Of a stretch of DNA of 64,000 nt, positions 25,963 through 35,114 are shown in pieces. The position numbers and the translations under genes were made by a program. The DNA is from Akkermansiaceae bacterium (lineage in GTDB: Bacteria; Verrucomicrobiota; Verrucomicrobiia; Verrucomicrobiales; Akkermansiaceae), in NCBI GenBank assembly GCA_029253285.1, contig JAQWZU010000132.1:124001-188000 (forward strand), given 5' to 3'. Under the pieces are notes generated by a model. The model was not told the DNA's origin, made no database searches, and saw only the letters and a program-made list of their open reading frames with translations. Numbering within the stretch: position 1 is the first letter of the stretch; every line of letters begins with the position of its first letter.

Positions 25963-27189
25963 ATGAAAGCCCTCACGCTCTCACTTCTCCTCGCTGGATT
26001 TACCCTCGCCGCCGATTGGCCACATTGGCGTGGCCCCACCTCCAACAACCATGCCGCGGCCGCGGCCAAACCGGTCACGGAATGGTCCACTGAAAAGAAT
26101 GTCCGCTGGCAGACCGACCTCCCAGGATTGGGGCATTCCACGCCCATCGTGGCTGGTGATCGAATTTATCTCACCACTGGAGATGAGAAAGCTGACACGC
26201 AATCTCTTATCACTATCGACCGGACGAGTGGAAAGATCCTTTGGACGAAAATTATTAATGAGGGCGGACTCCCTAAAGGCATCCACAAGGAAAACACTCA
26301 TGCCTCGCAGACTCCCGTTTGGGACGGCGAGCGCGTCATTACCCTCTTCCACAATCGCGGGAAGCTCCAGCTCACTGCAGTTAAACCTAATGGCGATATT
26401 GCCTGGGATAAAGTGATTGGCGGTTACCTTCCCGACCGCGACTTCGGATACGGCTCGACTGCGGCCTATCATAAAGGGCTCATCTACATCACTTCAGACT
26501 ACGAGCCCAAGGGCTATCTCGTCGCCATCGAAACGAAAACTGGAGAAGAAAAATGGCGCACCGACCGCAACACCATGGCGAGTTGGTCCACCCCTGTGGT
26601 GGGACATGTCGCAGGAAAAAATCAGCTGCTCAGCTCTGGTCAGTTAAAAGTCACCAGCCAGGATCCGCTTACGGGAAAACTTCTCTGGGAAGCGCCTCAC
26701 ATTTCCAAAAGCACCTGCGGCACGGTTGTTTGGAATAAGGACTCGGTCTTCGCAAGCGGAGGCTTTCCTAAAAACCAAACAGCCGCCTACGCCGCCGATG
26801 GCTCGGGCAGGCTCCTCTGGCAAAACAAAGAGCGCACCTACGAACAATCCATGTTGGTTCACGGCAACGAACTCTACACCGTTACCGACAAAGGCTTCGC
26901 CTTCTGCTGGGATACCAAAACCGGCAAGGAACATTGGAGCCAACGCCTCGGACGTGGCGGAGTCATGGCGTCTCCAACTTTCGCAAATGGTCTGATCTAT
27001 GCACCTATCAAAAATGGACAGACCACGGTGTTCAAAGCCACCCCGGAAAAGTTCGAGCAAATCGCGCAAAACCAACTTGGTGACGACACTTATGCTTCAC
27101 CTGTCTTCATCGGCGACGAACTCTACATGCGCGTCGGTTTCCGCACCGAAGGCACCCGCCGCGAAGTCCTCTACTGTCTCGGCGAGTAA
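25963..27189 (+). CDS. Secreted PQQ-type beta-propeller repeat protein
   Basis: A 408-residue protein with a short signal peptide (about 1-17, MKALTLSLLLAGFTLAA). Eight-bladed propeller repeats of the PQQ/BamB kind follow. Each blade shows a D-x-x-T/S-G-K-x-x-W pattern (TIDRTSGKILWTK, AIETKTGEEKWRT, SQDPLTGKLLWEA, CWDTKTGKEHWSQ). The start WPHWRGPTSNN is typical of the PQQ-like propellers abundant in Planctomycetes and Verrucomicrobia. There is no cytochrome domain and no clear catalytic residue set, so it may be structural or ligand-binding rather than a PQQ dehydrogenase. The 200 bases before uvrC (27190-27389) show no supported gene. Confidence 0.88.
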   Translation: MKALTLSLLLAGFTLAADWPHWRGPTSNNHAAAAAKPVTEWSTEKNVRWQTDLPGLGHSTPIVAGDRIYLTTGDEKADTQSLITIDRTSGKILWTKIINEGGLPKGIHKENTHASQTPVWDGERVITLFHNRGKLQLTAVKPNGDIAWDKVIGGYLPDRDFGYGSTAAYHKGLIYITSDYEPKGYLVAIETKTGEEKWRTDRNTMASWSTPVVGHVAGKNQLLSSGQLKVTSQDPLTGKLLWEAPHISKSTCGTVVWNKDSVFASGGFPKNQTAAYAADGSGRLLWQNKERTYEQSMLVHGNELYTVTDKGFAFCWDTKTGKEHWSQRLGRGGVMASPTFANGLIYAPIKNGQTTVFKATPEKFEQIAQNQLGDDTYASPVFIGDELYMRVGFRTEGTRREVLYCLGE

Positions 27190-27389
27190 TTCATATGGGC
27201 TAAAAGAACGCCTTGTATAATCAGGAGCTGAAACCCCGGCCCCTTCAAGTTCAAATCGGGCGTTCATAGCACTATGGCCAAAGCCCTTCAGGAGTTTTTC
27301 CATGGCCCAGTGAACCAATTTGTGAAAGCCAGAAGGTTCACTCCATGCCGGAATCAGATTGTCCTTCAACAAATTGCTCGCCATAAAAA

Positions 27390-28949
27390 TCAATTACTTC
27401 GTAGAAAATTAAGAATCTCCTCCGCCGACTTTTTCGAAAAACCAGGGAGGGCTGCGATATCCTCTGTCGTCTTTTTTCGAATCCTTGCCACTGAACCGAA
27501 TTTCTTGAGCAAAGATTGCTTCTTCGCTGGAGACATTCCCGGACAATCATCGAGGAGACTTTCCTTCACCCGCTTCCGGAGCAGCAGCTCGTTGTAGCCA
27601 TTAGCAAAGCGATGCGCTTCGTCGCGAATTCGCTGCATCAACTTCAAGGCTCCTCGATCATGGGGAATGCTCACGGGAATGCTTTCTCCAGGCTGAAAAA
27701 TCTCCTCGCGTTGTTTTGCCAATCCTACAATAGGCAAACCACCCAAACCCAGCCGCTGTAACTCGGTCATCGCCGAACTCAGCTGACCTTTACCACCATC
27801 CACAATGACAAGATTAGGCAAAGTGATGGGACTCTTTCCTTCCCCTGCCAATCTCCGCAGTGCTTCGACCGGTCCCTCCTGACTCTCTTCAGCAAGGTCA
27901 GGATTGGCCTTCATATTCTCCATGAGAATTCTGCCATAGCGACGTCGAACCACTTCGGCCATGCTGGCAAAGTCATTTTGCCCCTCCACCGTCTTGATCC
28001 GATATCGACGGTAGTTTTGATTATCAGGCAGACCGTTTTTAAAACGCACCATCGAGGCCACGATGTGTGTTGAGGAAATATTCGAGATATCGAAGCACTC
28101 CATGATCTCAGGCGGGCCCTCCAGCGAAAGCCAATCAGCCAACTCAGCGAGATCCTCCTTGGGCTGCACCGTCGTCGGAACCCCTCGCCCTCGCGAAAAC
28201 TGCCTCGCTGGACTGAGCGCCCGTTCAATATTCATGATGACATCGCGCAACTTCGCGGCGCGCTCGAAATCCTGCCTCATCGCCGCTTGCTCCATCTCAA
28301 CTCTGAGCCCTTTGAGTCTTTCGCGTTTCCCCTTTCCGCTCAAAAGCCCACAAGCCTCCTCCACCCGTTCAAGATAGCTGTCCCGCTCGATCTTCCCGAT
28401 ACAAGGGGCCGAGCAATTCCGAATGATATCGGCATTACAGTGTTTGTAATCCTGTTCGCCGGGATTTCTTGGGCGACAGCTCCGCAGACCCAACTCGCGA
28501 TTCAGCCAGCCGACAATCCCCTTCACCGCTGCGGCTTGCACGAAAGGACCGAAATATTTCGCCTTGTCGCCCTTTTTCAGCCGGGTCGTGGAAAACTTTG
28601 GCCAGGGATCGTTCAGGTTCACCTTCACCATCAGAAAGCGCTTGTCGTCCCGAAAGCTCACGTTGTAGCGGGGCCGGTATTGCTTGATTAACTTTCCCTC
28701 GAGAAGAAAGGCCTCCTCTTCATTGCGCACTTCGTGGGTTTCGAAGTCACAGATCGAGTCAATGAGCGCCCGGGTCTTAATATCGGCCCGCTTTTTGCCC
28801 GATGGCATAAAGTAGGTTTGTAGACGTTTTCGGATATTTCGCGCCTTCCCAACGTAGATAATCGAACCCAATCGATCCTTCATCAGGTAGACCCCTGGTT
28901 TTTGGGTTACCTGTGGCAGGCGGGCTCTGAGGGCTGGTAATTGCGACAT
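27390..28949 (-). CDS. uvrC: Excinuclease ABC subunit C
   Basis: UvrC makes the dual incisions in nucleotide excision repair. Domains in order: GIY-YIG nuclease (QKPGVYLMKDRLGSIIYVGK, about 14-95), the cysteine-containing region, the UVR motif binding UvrB (about 210-240, QDFERAAKLRDVIMN), the RNase H-like second nuclease (MECFDISNISSTHIVASMV with its Asp, VDGGKGQLSSA) and a C-terminal HhH pair (about 480-519, IAALPGFSKKSAEEILNFL). At 519 residues it is shorter than the usual roughly 600, mainly in the linkers; both nuclease centres and the HhH are retained. I consider it functional. Confidence 0.93.
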   Translation of the reverse strand: MSQLPALRARLPQVTQKPGVYLMKDRLGSIIYVGKARNIRKRLQTYFMPSGKKRADIKTRALIDSICDFETHEVRNEEEAFLLEGKLIKQYRPRYNVSFRDDKRFLMVKVNLNDPWPKFSTTRLKKGDKAKYFGPFVQAAAVKGIVGWLNRELGLRSCRPRNPGEQDYKHCNADIIRNCSAPCIGKIERDSYLERVEEACGLLSGKGKRERLKGLRVEMEQAAMRQDFERAAKLRDVIMNIERALSPARQFSRGRGVPTTVQPKEDLAELADWLSLEGPPEIMECFDISNISSTHIVASMVRFKNGLPDNQNYRRYRIKTVEGQNDFASMAEVVRRRYGRILMENMKANPDLAEESQEGPVEALRRLAGEGKSPITLPNLVIVDGGKGQLSSAMTELQRLGLGGLPIVGLAKQREEIFQPGESIPVSIPHDRGALKLMQRIRDEAHRFANGYNELLLRKRVKESLLDDCPGMSPAKKQSLLKKFGSVARIRKKTTEDIAALPGFSKKSAEEILNFLRSN

Positions 28950-29034
28950 TTCCTTGGAAGATCAACGGCTAGAGACTCGTAATGCAGCACGACGCCACGT
29001 GCAACCCAGCATTTAAATGAGGCTTTTCCTGCAC

Positions 29035-29063
29035 TTGCACCCCCGGCGCAGAACAGTTAGACT
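29035..29063 (+). promoter_or_regulatory. Predicted promoter of the ExbB/ExbD/TPR operon
   Basis: TTGCAC (29035-29040), 17-base spacer, TAGACT (29058-29063), followed by the ATG at 29076 only 12 bases later. Good match to the sigma-70 consensus with near-absent leader. Confidence 0.6.
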
Positions 29064-29075
29064 TTCCTAACAAAT

Positions 29076-29852
29076 ATGAAACACCCTTTCATCCCGGCGC
29101 TTCTCCTCGCGCTCCTTCCTTCGTTGGCTTCCGCTGCCGAAGAGACCGCGAAAAAAGATCTCACCATCATCGAGCTCCTCTCGAAAGGCGGTTGGGTCAT
29201 GACGGCGCTTGTCGCGCTTTCCATTTTCACCCTGATTCTGGTCCTCCTCTATTTCCTGACCCTGCGCCGCAGCACGGTCGTCACCAACAAGTTCATGAAT
29301 GCCGCCGAGGCCATGATCCGCAAGCGCGACTATCTCGGCCTCATCGCTTACTGCCATCGTCGCAGTGAGTCTGTCGCCAGAGTGACCCAAAAGACCCTCG
29401 ACTTCCTGACTAAGAATCCCACCGCGAGCCGCCCCGAGATCCGCGAGATCGCCGAGGCCGAGGCCTCCCGCCAAAGCGGCATTCTCAGCCAGCGAATCAG
29501 CTACCTCGCCGACATCGGTGGGATCGCCCCCATGATCGGTCTTCTCGGCACAGTCATCGGAATGATCAAATCCTTCATGGAAATCGCTAATGGCAATATT
29601 GAGGGCACCAAGCAACTCGAACTCGCCGAAGGAGTCTGGGAAGCCCTCATTACCACCGCAGCCGGATTGGTTATCAGTATCATTGCGATGACTTTCTATT
29701 CCTACTTCCGCGGACGGGTGCAAAACCACATTGCTGAACTCGAAGCCGCCGGCACGCACATCCTCGCGCTAATCGGCGGCCAGATCACCGAAGAACGCAT
29801 CGCCTCCCAAGGCTCTCACGAAGTCTACCGCCCGGCCGGCATGAGCGAGTAA
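29076..29852 (+). CDS. exbB: MotA/TolQ/ExbB family proton channel protein
   Basis: A 258-residue inner membrane protein with a cleavable-looking leader (MKHPFIPALLLALLPSLASA) and three transmembrane helices (about 43-65, 152-175, 195-215). The GGIAPMIGLLGTVIGMIKSF motif and ITTAAGLVISIIAMTFYSYF match the TolQ/ExbB channel. With the ExbD-like partner it converts proton-motive force to mechanical energy for TonB- or Tol-linked envelope work. ExbD follows 23 bases later, then a TPR protein, so all three are probably one operon. TolQ versus ExbB cannot be settled by sequence; the leader favours the ExbB type seen in PVC bacteria. Confidence 0.9.
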   Translation: MKHPFIPALLLALLPSLASAAEETAKKDLTIIELLSKGGWVMTALVALSIFTLILVLLYFLTLRRSTVVTNKFMNAAEAMIRKRDYLGLIAYCHRRSESVARVTQKTLDFLTKNPTASRPEIREIAEAEASRQSGILSQRISYLADIGGIAPMIGLLGTVIGMIKSFMEIANGNIEGTKQLELAEGVWEALITTAAGLVISIIAMTFYSYFRGRVQNHIAELEAAGTHILALIGGQITEERIASQGSHEVYRPAGMSE

Positions 29853-29875
29853 CCGTTTTTTCACCTGCACCAAAA

Positions 29876-30319
29876 ATGCGCATCCGCGATAACACTCCGC
29901 CTCCGGCCAGCTTCCAGCTCGCGCCGATGATCGATATCGTGTTCCTGCTCCTCATCTTTTTCCTCGTGACCTACCAAATCACAGAACAGGAGAAAGACAC
30001 CCGTGTTTCCGTGCCCACTTCCACCCAGGGATCCCAGGAGGCCCGGGTCTCGAACGAGATTGTGGTCAATCTCACCAAGGACGGCATCATCACTATCAAC
30101 AACGAGGTTTACACCAAGGATCAGTTGCGGGAAATGCTCGAGCGTATCATGGAGAACGCCAAGATCGCCGGTCAGGACCAAGCCGATCAACAACCGGTCC
30201 GCATTCGGTGCGATGCCGATGGTACCAACCAGATTCTCTTTGAGGTCATGGACGAAATCCAGAAGGCCGGCATCTGGAATATCCGCTTCGCCAACCGCGC
30301 TTCGGCTCCGTCTAAATAA
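29876..30319 (+). CDS. exbD: ExbD/TolR family biopolymer transport protein
   Basis: A 147-residue protein with one N-terminal membrane helix that carries the conserved aspartate (LAPMIDIVFLLLIFFLVTYQ; the D is the proton-carrying residue of the ExbD/TolR family) and a periplasmic domain. It partners the ExbB-like protein immediately upstream. The 35 bases to the TPR gene contain no terminator. The charged segment from 45 to 95 (EQEKDTRVSVPTSTQG) is typical of the linker. Confidence 0.93.
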   Translation: MRIRDNTPPPASFQLAPMIDIVFLLLIFFLVTYQITEQEKDTRVSVPTSTQGSQEARVSNEIVVNLTKDGIITINNEVYTKDQLREMLERIMENAKIAGQDQADQQPVRIRCDADGTNQILFEVMDEIQKAGIWNIRFANRASAPSK

Positions 30320-30354
30320 ATCTCCTCCCGGGCCTCGCTTCTACCAGCAACTCC

Positions 30355-32685
30355 ATGAGACTTTCCATTTTTCTCATTCTCCTTTCTCTTCCGCTCGCGG
30401 CCCAAGAACCAGAAGCGCCCGCCTCGAAGCCGCTTGAGTCAAACCCCGTTCAGGATCTTTACGACCTTGCTTCACATTACTACAACGAAGCCAAGGGAGA
30501 GGAGAACCCCGACGCAAAAAAAGAAGCCTACCGCCTCGCTGCCACAAAATTCGATCGCCTCCTTCGTTCCCACCCAAAAAACACCAAAGCCATCGAAAGC
30601 TGGTATTTCCTCGCTCTCTGTTATCGCGAATTGGGCGAAGATAAGGCCAGCCGCAATTGCTTCGAAACCACCGCGACCCGCTGGACCAGTGGCCCTTTCG
30701 TCTCTGCAGCTTCCCATTATCTTGCGACCGACGACTACGAACAACAACAATGGCTTTCAGCGTCAAAATGGTTCCGTATTCTTGCGACAACCACCGACAA
30801 AGACAAGATCCGCCACGACGCCCTCTACAAACGCTTCGTCTGTTTCCACAAACTCAAAAACGACGCTCTCACCATTCCGGCCCTCAACGCCGTGCTCGAA
30901 GATAAAGGCAGCCCCTACACCGAGCGGGCCCGCCTCACCTTGGCTCAACTTTACCAACAAAAGAACCAGCACCGACAGGCTTGCGAACTTTACGTCGCCT
31001 TAACCGACTCGAAAAACAAGGAGGTCAAAACCGACGCCATTCTCCAAGCCGCTCTCCTCTCCCAAAAACTCGGCGACAAGAAAGCCACCAAAGTTTGGTT
31101 CACAAAATCCATGAGCGACCCCGGCTCCCGCGAATGGCACGGGCAAAGCCAGGTTGCTCTGATGAATCTCCACTATCAGGACAAGGAATGGCAATCCGTC
31201 ATCGACGTCTTCAAAAAGGGGGACTTCAAGCTCGATCAAAAAACAGCTCTCCAACGCCTCATCATGACCGCCAAGTCACACGAGGCGCTTGGCAACACCA
31301 AAGAAGTCTCCAGGTTCGAAGTCGAAATCTCCAAGCTCTCGCCCAAGACTATGACAGGCTATCAGGCCTCCTATCGCGCCCTTGTTCGCAGTCACTTGAC
31401 GAAAGCTTCCGATTTCCCCCGCAAAGCCGAAGTTTTCCTTAAGCAGTATGGAGAGGAAGAAAAGCTCGATGCCAAAACCCACTCGATTCGCCTTCTTCTG
31501 GCGAACCACTACTACAAGAAAAAGAACTACCGCTCCGCCCTCGATCACTATCAGGAACTTCGTCTCGGACTTATTGATAAATCAAACCTACTAGGAACCC
31601 GCTATCACCTCGCCAAGTCAGCGATCGCTTTGAACCTGGAGAAAGAAAGCCTCGATGCCATCGCCGCCTTCTTCCGCGGACACCCCGGAGCCAAACAGGA
31701 AACCTCCCTCCTTCTTAATCGCGCCGAAATCTACTCCAAGCAAGGTCAGACTGATGCCGCGCTTAAGGATTACGAAACCATCCTCACCAAGACCACTGAC
31801 GAGAAGCTCCGCCTGAATCTCATGCAGCGCCTCAGCGCGCTTTACCAGGAACGCAAGGATTACCCCAAGCTAGTTGACGTCCAAGAACAGCTCCTCGCGA
31901 TTCCCACGCTCGATAACGAAACGAAAGCCTCGGCCAACTTCTGGCTCGGATGGAACGAATACCGTCTCAAAAACCACGCAGAGAGCCTACCCTACCTTGT
32001 TAAGGCCCGGGAATTAGCACCCGTAAAATTCACCACCCAAGTCGGCCCCATTCTTATCCGATGCGCCTTTCAGGCCAGCGACCTAGAACTTCTACAAAAG
32101 GAAATCGAACTCCTCCGCCAAAGCGATCGCAACGCCCCGCTTCCTTCTGCCATCACCACCTGGCTCGGTGCCAATCTCGCCAAAACGGAACAACATCAAA
32201 AAGGTTGGGCCTTTCTCAAGGAAGGCATTTCCACCAGCAAAGAGAAAATCCAGCCGGTAATCTGGCGACTGTTCGCGGAATCCTCGCTCGCTGCCAAGGA
32301 ACCTGCCGACGCTCTCAAAGCCGCTGAGGAGATTCTCAAACTTGAAGAATCCCCTTACCGAAAAGCGGAAGCTCATTTCTTCCAATCCCAAGCTTACGTT
32401 GAATCCCAAAAATTCGAAGAAGCTCGTCAGGCTGCCTCCGATGCCCTCGACCTCCGCCCGCAAGGCGAACTAGACATCGCCCTCCGCCTCCACGCCGGTG
32501 ACATCGAAATGGCCGCCAAGAAACCCGGCGAAGCCCTCCGCCACTACCTCATCGTCGAAAGCCTCTACTCCAAATCCCCCGAGGACAAAAAGGCCGCCGC
32601 AGCCAAAGTTGTCACCTGCCTCAGAGCCATCGGCACGCCCGAGGCTCTCAAGAAACTCCCCGAGTTCCAGGCGAAGGCGAAGTAG
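30355..32685 (+). CDS. Periplasmic tetratricopeptide repeat protein
   Basis: A 776-residue protein with a signal peptide (MRLSIFLILLSLPLAAQ) followed by TPR repeats along most of its length. The first (about 34-80) reads ASHYYNEAKGEENPDAKKEA; later ones include YRSALDHYQELRLGL and QTDAALKDYETILTK. It is third in the ExbB-ExbD operon, a position comparable with CpoB/YbgF or other accessory TPR proteins of the Tol/Ton systems. I therefore infer a scaffold role coupling the channel to envelope proteins. The length is much greater than CpoB. No enzymatic motif is seen. Confidence 0.88.
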   Translation: MRLSIFLILLSLPLAAQEPEAPASKPLESNPVQDLYDLASHYYNEAKGEENPDAKKEAYRLAATKFDRLLRSHPKNTKAIESWYFLALCYRELGEDKASRNCFETTATRWTSGPFVSAASHYLATDDYEQQQWLSASKWFRILATTTDKDKIRHDALYKRFVCFHKLKNDALTIPALNAVLEDKGSPYTERARLTLAQLYQQKNQHRQACELYVALTDSKNKEVKTDAILQAALLSQKLGDKKATKVWFTKSMSDPGSREWHGQSQVALMNLHYQDKEWQSVIDVFKKGDFKLDQKTALQRLIMTAKSHEALGNTKEVSRFEVEISKLSPKTMTGYQASYRALVRSHLTKASDFPRKAEVFLKQYGEEEKLDAKTHSIRLLLANHYYKKKNYRSALDHYQELRLGLIDKSNLLGTRYHLAKSAIALNLEKESLDAIAAFFRGHPGAKQETSLLLNRAEIYSKQGQTDAALKDYETILTKTTDEKLRLNLMQRLSALYQERKDYPKLVDVQEQLLAIPTLDNETKASANFWLGWNEYRLKNHAESLPYLVKARELAPVKFTTQVGPILIRCAFQASDLELLQKEIELLRQSDRNAPLPSAITTWLGANLAKTEQHQKGWAFLKEGISTSKEKIQPVIWRLFAESSLAAKEPADALKAAEEILKLEESPYRKAEAHFFQSQAYVESQKFEEARQAASDALDLRPQGELDIALRLHAGDIEMAAKKPGEALRHYLIVESLYSKSPEDKKAAAAKVVTCLRAIGTPEALKKLPEFQAKAK

Positions 32686-32774
32686 CCCCACTGATAAACT
32701 CCTCCAGAGTCCAAGAAAAGGTCCGCGTTAATTAGCGGGATCCGCGCTCAAAAGATCCAAACTCACATCCCCAC

Positions 32775-32804
32775 TTGACCACTCACAGAATACTGTTCTA
32801 ATGA
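32775..32804 (+). promoter_or_regulatory. Predicted imuA promoter overlapping the LexA box
   Basis: TTGACC (32775-32780) followed after 16-18 bases by TCTAAT (32797-32802) or TAATGA (32799-32804). The -10 element lies inside the LexA box, so bound repressor would block RNA polymerase. The GTG start at 32809 falls at about the expected +1. Confidence 0.5.
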
Positions 32805-32807
32805 ACA
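32794..32807. promoter_or_regulatory. LexA box at imuA
   Basis: TGTTCTAATGAACA is a perfect TGTTC-N4-GAACA palindrome ending two bases before the imuA GTG. This is the form I recall for verrucomicrobial LexA. A second copy precedes dnaE2, which supports the assignment. Confidence 0.85.
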
Positions 32808-32808
32808 T

Positions 32809-33417
32809 GTGTCTGCGCTTTTAGAGATCGATGAACTTCGCCGGGAACTTCGCGAAAAGTTCCCCGCCGCGCATCGTCCTGCCCCTCTTCCCGAAGAACC
32901 CCACGCCGCCTCCAACCTCATCTTCGAACGCGGCAGCATCAACGAAGTCGTCTCCTCTCAGCCCAATCAGGGCATGGCTTTGTTCATTTCTGAACTCCTC
33001 TCCCAAAAATGCGATCTCCCCCTCGCCCTCGTCGACGGACGCGATTCCTTCGACCCCGGCTCTCACGGCAACCTCAAATGCCGGCAGCTCTTCTGGATCC
33101 GTTGCCGCGAGATTTCCCAGGCCATCCAATGTTCCGATCTCCTCCTCCGCGACGGCAATCTCCCGCTCGTCTTGCTCGATCTCCATCTCACTCCGGCCCG
33201 CGAACTCAAACGCCTTCCCATGTCCACCTGGCATCGCCTGCGAAATCAAGCCCGCGAAAGTGGCACCACCTTGCTCGCGCTTACTCCACAACCACTTCTC
33301 CCCTCGGTCAAACAACGACTCACCCTCACCGGGAATTTCAGTCTCGATCATCTCGAACTCCACCCGCCCCGATTACAGTTTCAGGAAAAATCCCTCGCGC
33401 AACGCGCCGCGCTCTAA
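32809..33417 (+). CDS. imuA: ImuA-like SOS mutagenesis protein
   Basis: A 202-residue protein starting with GTG at 32809 directly behind the LexA box. It shows the RecA-like helical core of the ImuA/SulA-type proteins (ERGSINEVVSSQPNQGMALF, LALVDGRDSFDPGSHGN, LRNQARESGTTLLALTPQ) but no Walker A phosphate loop, as expected for ImuA. ImuA acts with ImuB and DnaE2 in damage-induced mutagenesis. imuB follows 7 bases later. No Shine-Dalgarno sequence is visible because the LexA box occupies that space. Confidence 0.85.
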   Translation: MSALLEIDELRRELREKFPAAHRPAPLPEEPHAASNLIFERGSINEVVSSQPNQGMALFISELLSQKCDLPLALVDGRDSFDPGSHGNLKCRQLFWIRCREISQAIQCSDLLLRDGNLPLVLLDLHLTPARELKRLPMSTWHRLRNQARESGTTLLALTPQPLLPSVKQRLTLTGNFSLDHLELHPPRLQFQEKSLAQRAAL

Positions 33418-33424
33418 CCCCGCC

Positions 33425-34912
33425 ATGTTCTCCTGCTTCCACTTCCCGGCCTTTTCCCTGAACTGTCTCCTCGCGCGCGACGACATCGCTCCGGAACAAG
33501 CCGCCGTTCTTCTCTCGCGAGGCGAACGCGAAAAGTCATCGCTCCTCGAAGTCAACGAAGCCGCCCGGCAACACGGACTTCTCCCCGGCCTCCGCACCAC
33601 CCGCGCCCTCGCTCGCTGCGCGGATCTTCTTTTGATGGAACCCGACGAAGAGGCCGAGATCGCAACCCGCCGCGAACTCCTCGCCTTCATCGAAAGCCTT
33701 ACCCCTGACTTCGAACTCACCTCACCGGAAACCTTCCTCCTCGATCTCTCAAGCATTCTCTATTCATCCGAAAATGATTGGCTCCGCAACAGCCTCGACG
33801 CATCGAAGCACCTCGCTCTCCCCGTGCAAGCCGCCCTCGGATCCACCCCCGACCTCGCTCACCTCACCGCGCTTTCCCGCCACACCGCGGCCCGACCGGG
33901 ACATCTTCCCGAGAACTTCTCTCCCTTCGCCTTACCTTTGGACGAACTCATCAAAAGCGGCAGCTTCCCTCTCAAAGATCTCGAAGTCCTCCACCTCTGG
34001 GGACTTCACACCCTCGGAGATCTCGCCGTCTTGCCACGCCAAGGACTCGCCGAACGCCTCGGCCCCGATCTTGCCCGACTTCACGATATCCTCCACGAAA
34101 AAAGCACCCGCCTCCTCAAACTCCACCAGCCTTTACGCGTCTTTCAGATCAGCCACACCTTCGAACCTCCCGTGGAAAATCACGAACCCATTCTCTTCAT
34201 CGCCCGACGCCTCCTCCAGACCCTCTGCAATCGTCTCGCCCACCACCAACGCGCCGCCGCCGAGATGGCCTTCCACCTTTCCTTCGAAAATGGCGCCGGC
34301 CACACCCGCACCATGGAGATGTCCGAACCCACCCTCTCGCCCGACATCCTTCTCAGCTCCCTCCACACACATCTCGAGAACTTCTCGGCCCCCGCGCCCA
34401 TCAATGAATTCCATCTCGAGCTCATCCCCACGCTCCCACGACACGCCCAACATCAACTCTTCCATCGCGGCATCAAAGATCCGCATCAGTTCGATGACAC
34501 CTTGCGCCGCCTTTCAGGTATCGTCGGAGCCCACCGACTCGGCATTCCCCAGGTCGCCAACACCCATCGACCCGACATCCTCGAACTCCACCCGCTCACT
34601 CCCGACTTCACCAAGCCCACCGGCATCGATCACTGGCCGGGCTCCCGTCTCCCCATGTCCCGATTCCGCCCGCCACTCACCGTTCATCTAGCCACCCAAA
34701 AGGAAGAAAAATTCCCGCGCCCCCTCGCCATCCTCACGGGCCCGCACCAAGGCACCGTCACCACCCTCCGCGGCCCCTTCCCCTTATCCGGATCATGGTG
34801 GCAACACACCTGGCAACAAGTCGAATGGGACATCGAACTCAACAGAGAAACCCTCCTCCAACTCTCCTTCACCCCCCCCGAAACCTGGGCCCTCACCGGA
34901 ATCTATGGATAG
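33425..34912 (+). CDS. imuB: ImuB, Y-family polymerase-like mutasome hub protein
   Basis: A 495-residue protein with Y-family polymerase architecture but without catalytic acidic residues. The position of the first metal Asp reads FPAFSLNCLL instead of D-x-D/F, so it should be polymerase-dead like other ImuB proteins. It acts as the platform joining DnaE2 to the sliding clamp and ImuA. The N-terminal palm/fingers (1-170) have EVNEAARQHGLLPG and FLLDLSSIL. The thumb/HhH region (about 180-240) holds LGDLAVLPRQGLAERLG, and the little-finger domain follows. I start it at the ATG at 33425. The same frame remains open back into imuA, but that part is a shadow of imuA. Confidence 0.88.
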   Translation: MFSCFHFPAFSLNCLLARDDIAPEQAAVLLSRGEREKSSLLEVNEAARQHGLLPGLRTTRALARCADLLLMEPDEEAEIATRRELLAFIESLTPDFELTSPETFLLDLSSILYSSENDWLRNSLDASKHLALPVQAALGSTPDLAHLTALSRHTAARPGHLPENFSPFALPLDELIKSGSFPLKDLEVLHLWGLHTLGDLAVLPRQGLAERLGPDLARLHDILHEKSTRLLKLHQPLRVFQISHTFEPPVENHEPILFIARRLLQTLCNRLAHHQRAAAEMAFHLSFENGAGHTRTMEMSEPTLSPDILLSSLHTHLENFSAPAPINEFHLELIPTLPRHAQHQLFHRGIKDPHQFDDTLRRLSGIVGAHRLGIPQVANTHRPDILELHPLTPDFTKPTGIDHWPGSRLPMSRFRPPLTVHLATQKEEKFPRPLAILTGPHQGTVTTLRGPFPLSGSWWQHTWQQVEWDIELNRETLLQLSFTPPETWALTGIYG

Positions 34913-35071
34913 AGTTTCAAAACTCCTATTCGAAATTTACTGTTCTCAATCCATTCACTACTTAAAAATGCTTGTCATAACTCATCAGAATCGCCGGACG
35001 CCTCCTCGTTAAACGCGCCATCGGAGATTCGACGCGAAAGGCGATTCCATCCTCTCAAACTCACAATTAAA

Positions 35072-35095
35072 ATAATTGTTCAAATGAACAATTAT
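35072..35095. promoter_or_regulatory. LexA box at dnaE2
   Basis: The core TGTTCAAATGAACA (35077-35090) again fits TGTTC-N4-GAACA. The palindrome extends to perfect 10-base arms, ATAATTGTTC and GAACAATTAT, around AAAT. It lies 19 bases before the dnaE2 ATG. The 200 bases after imuB hold no gene. Confidence 0.88.
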
Positions 35096-35114
35096 CACTT
35101 AGGATCGCTGGGCC

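Noticed and set aside
27249-27257. GTTCAAATC, resembling a tRNA T-loop
   Set aside because: No acceptor, D or anticodon stems can be built around it.
32831-33424. Long upstream extension of imuB through imuA
   Set aside because: The 198 codons before the ATG at 33425 are Ser/Pro-rich shadow sequence of imuA in another frame.
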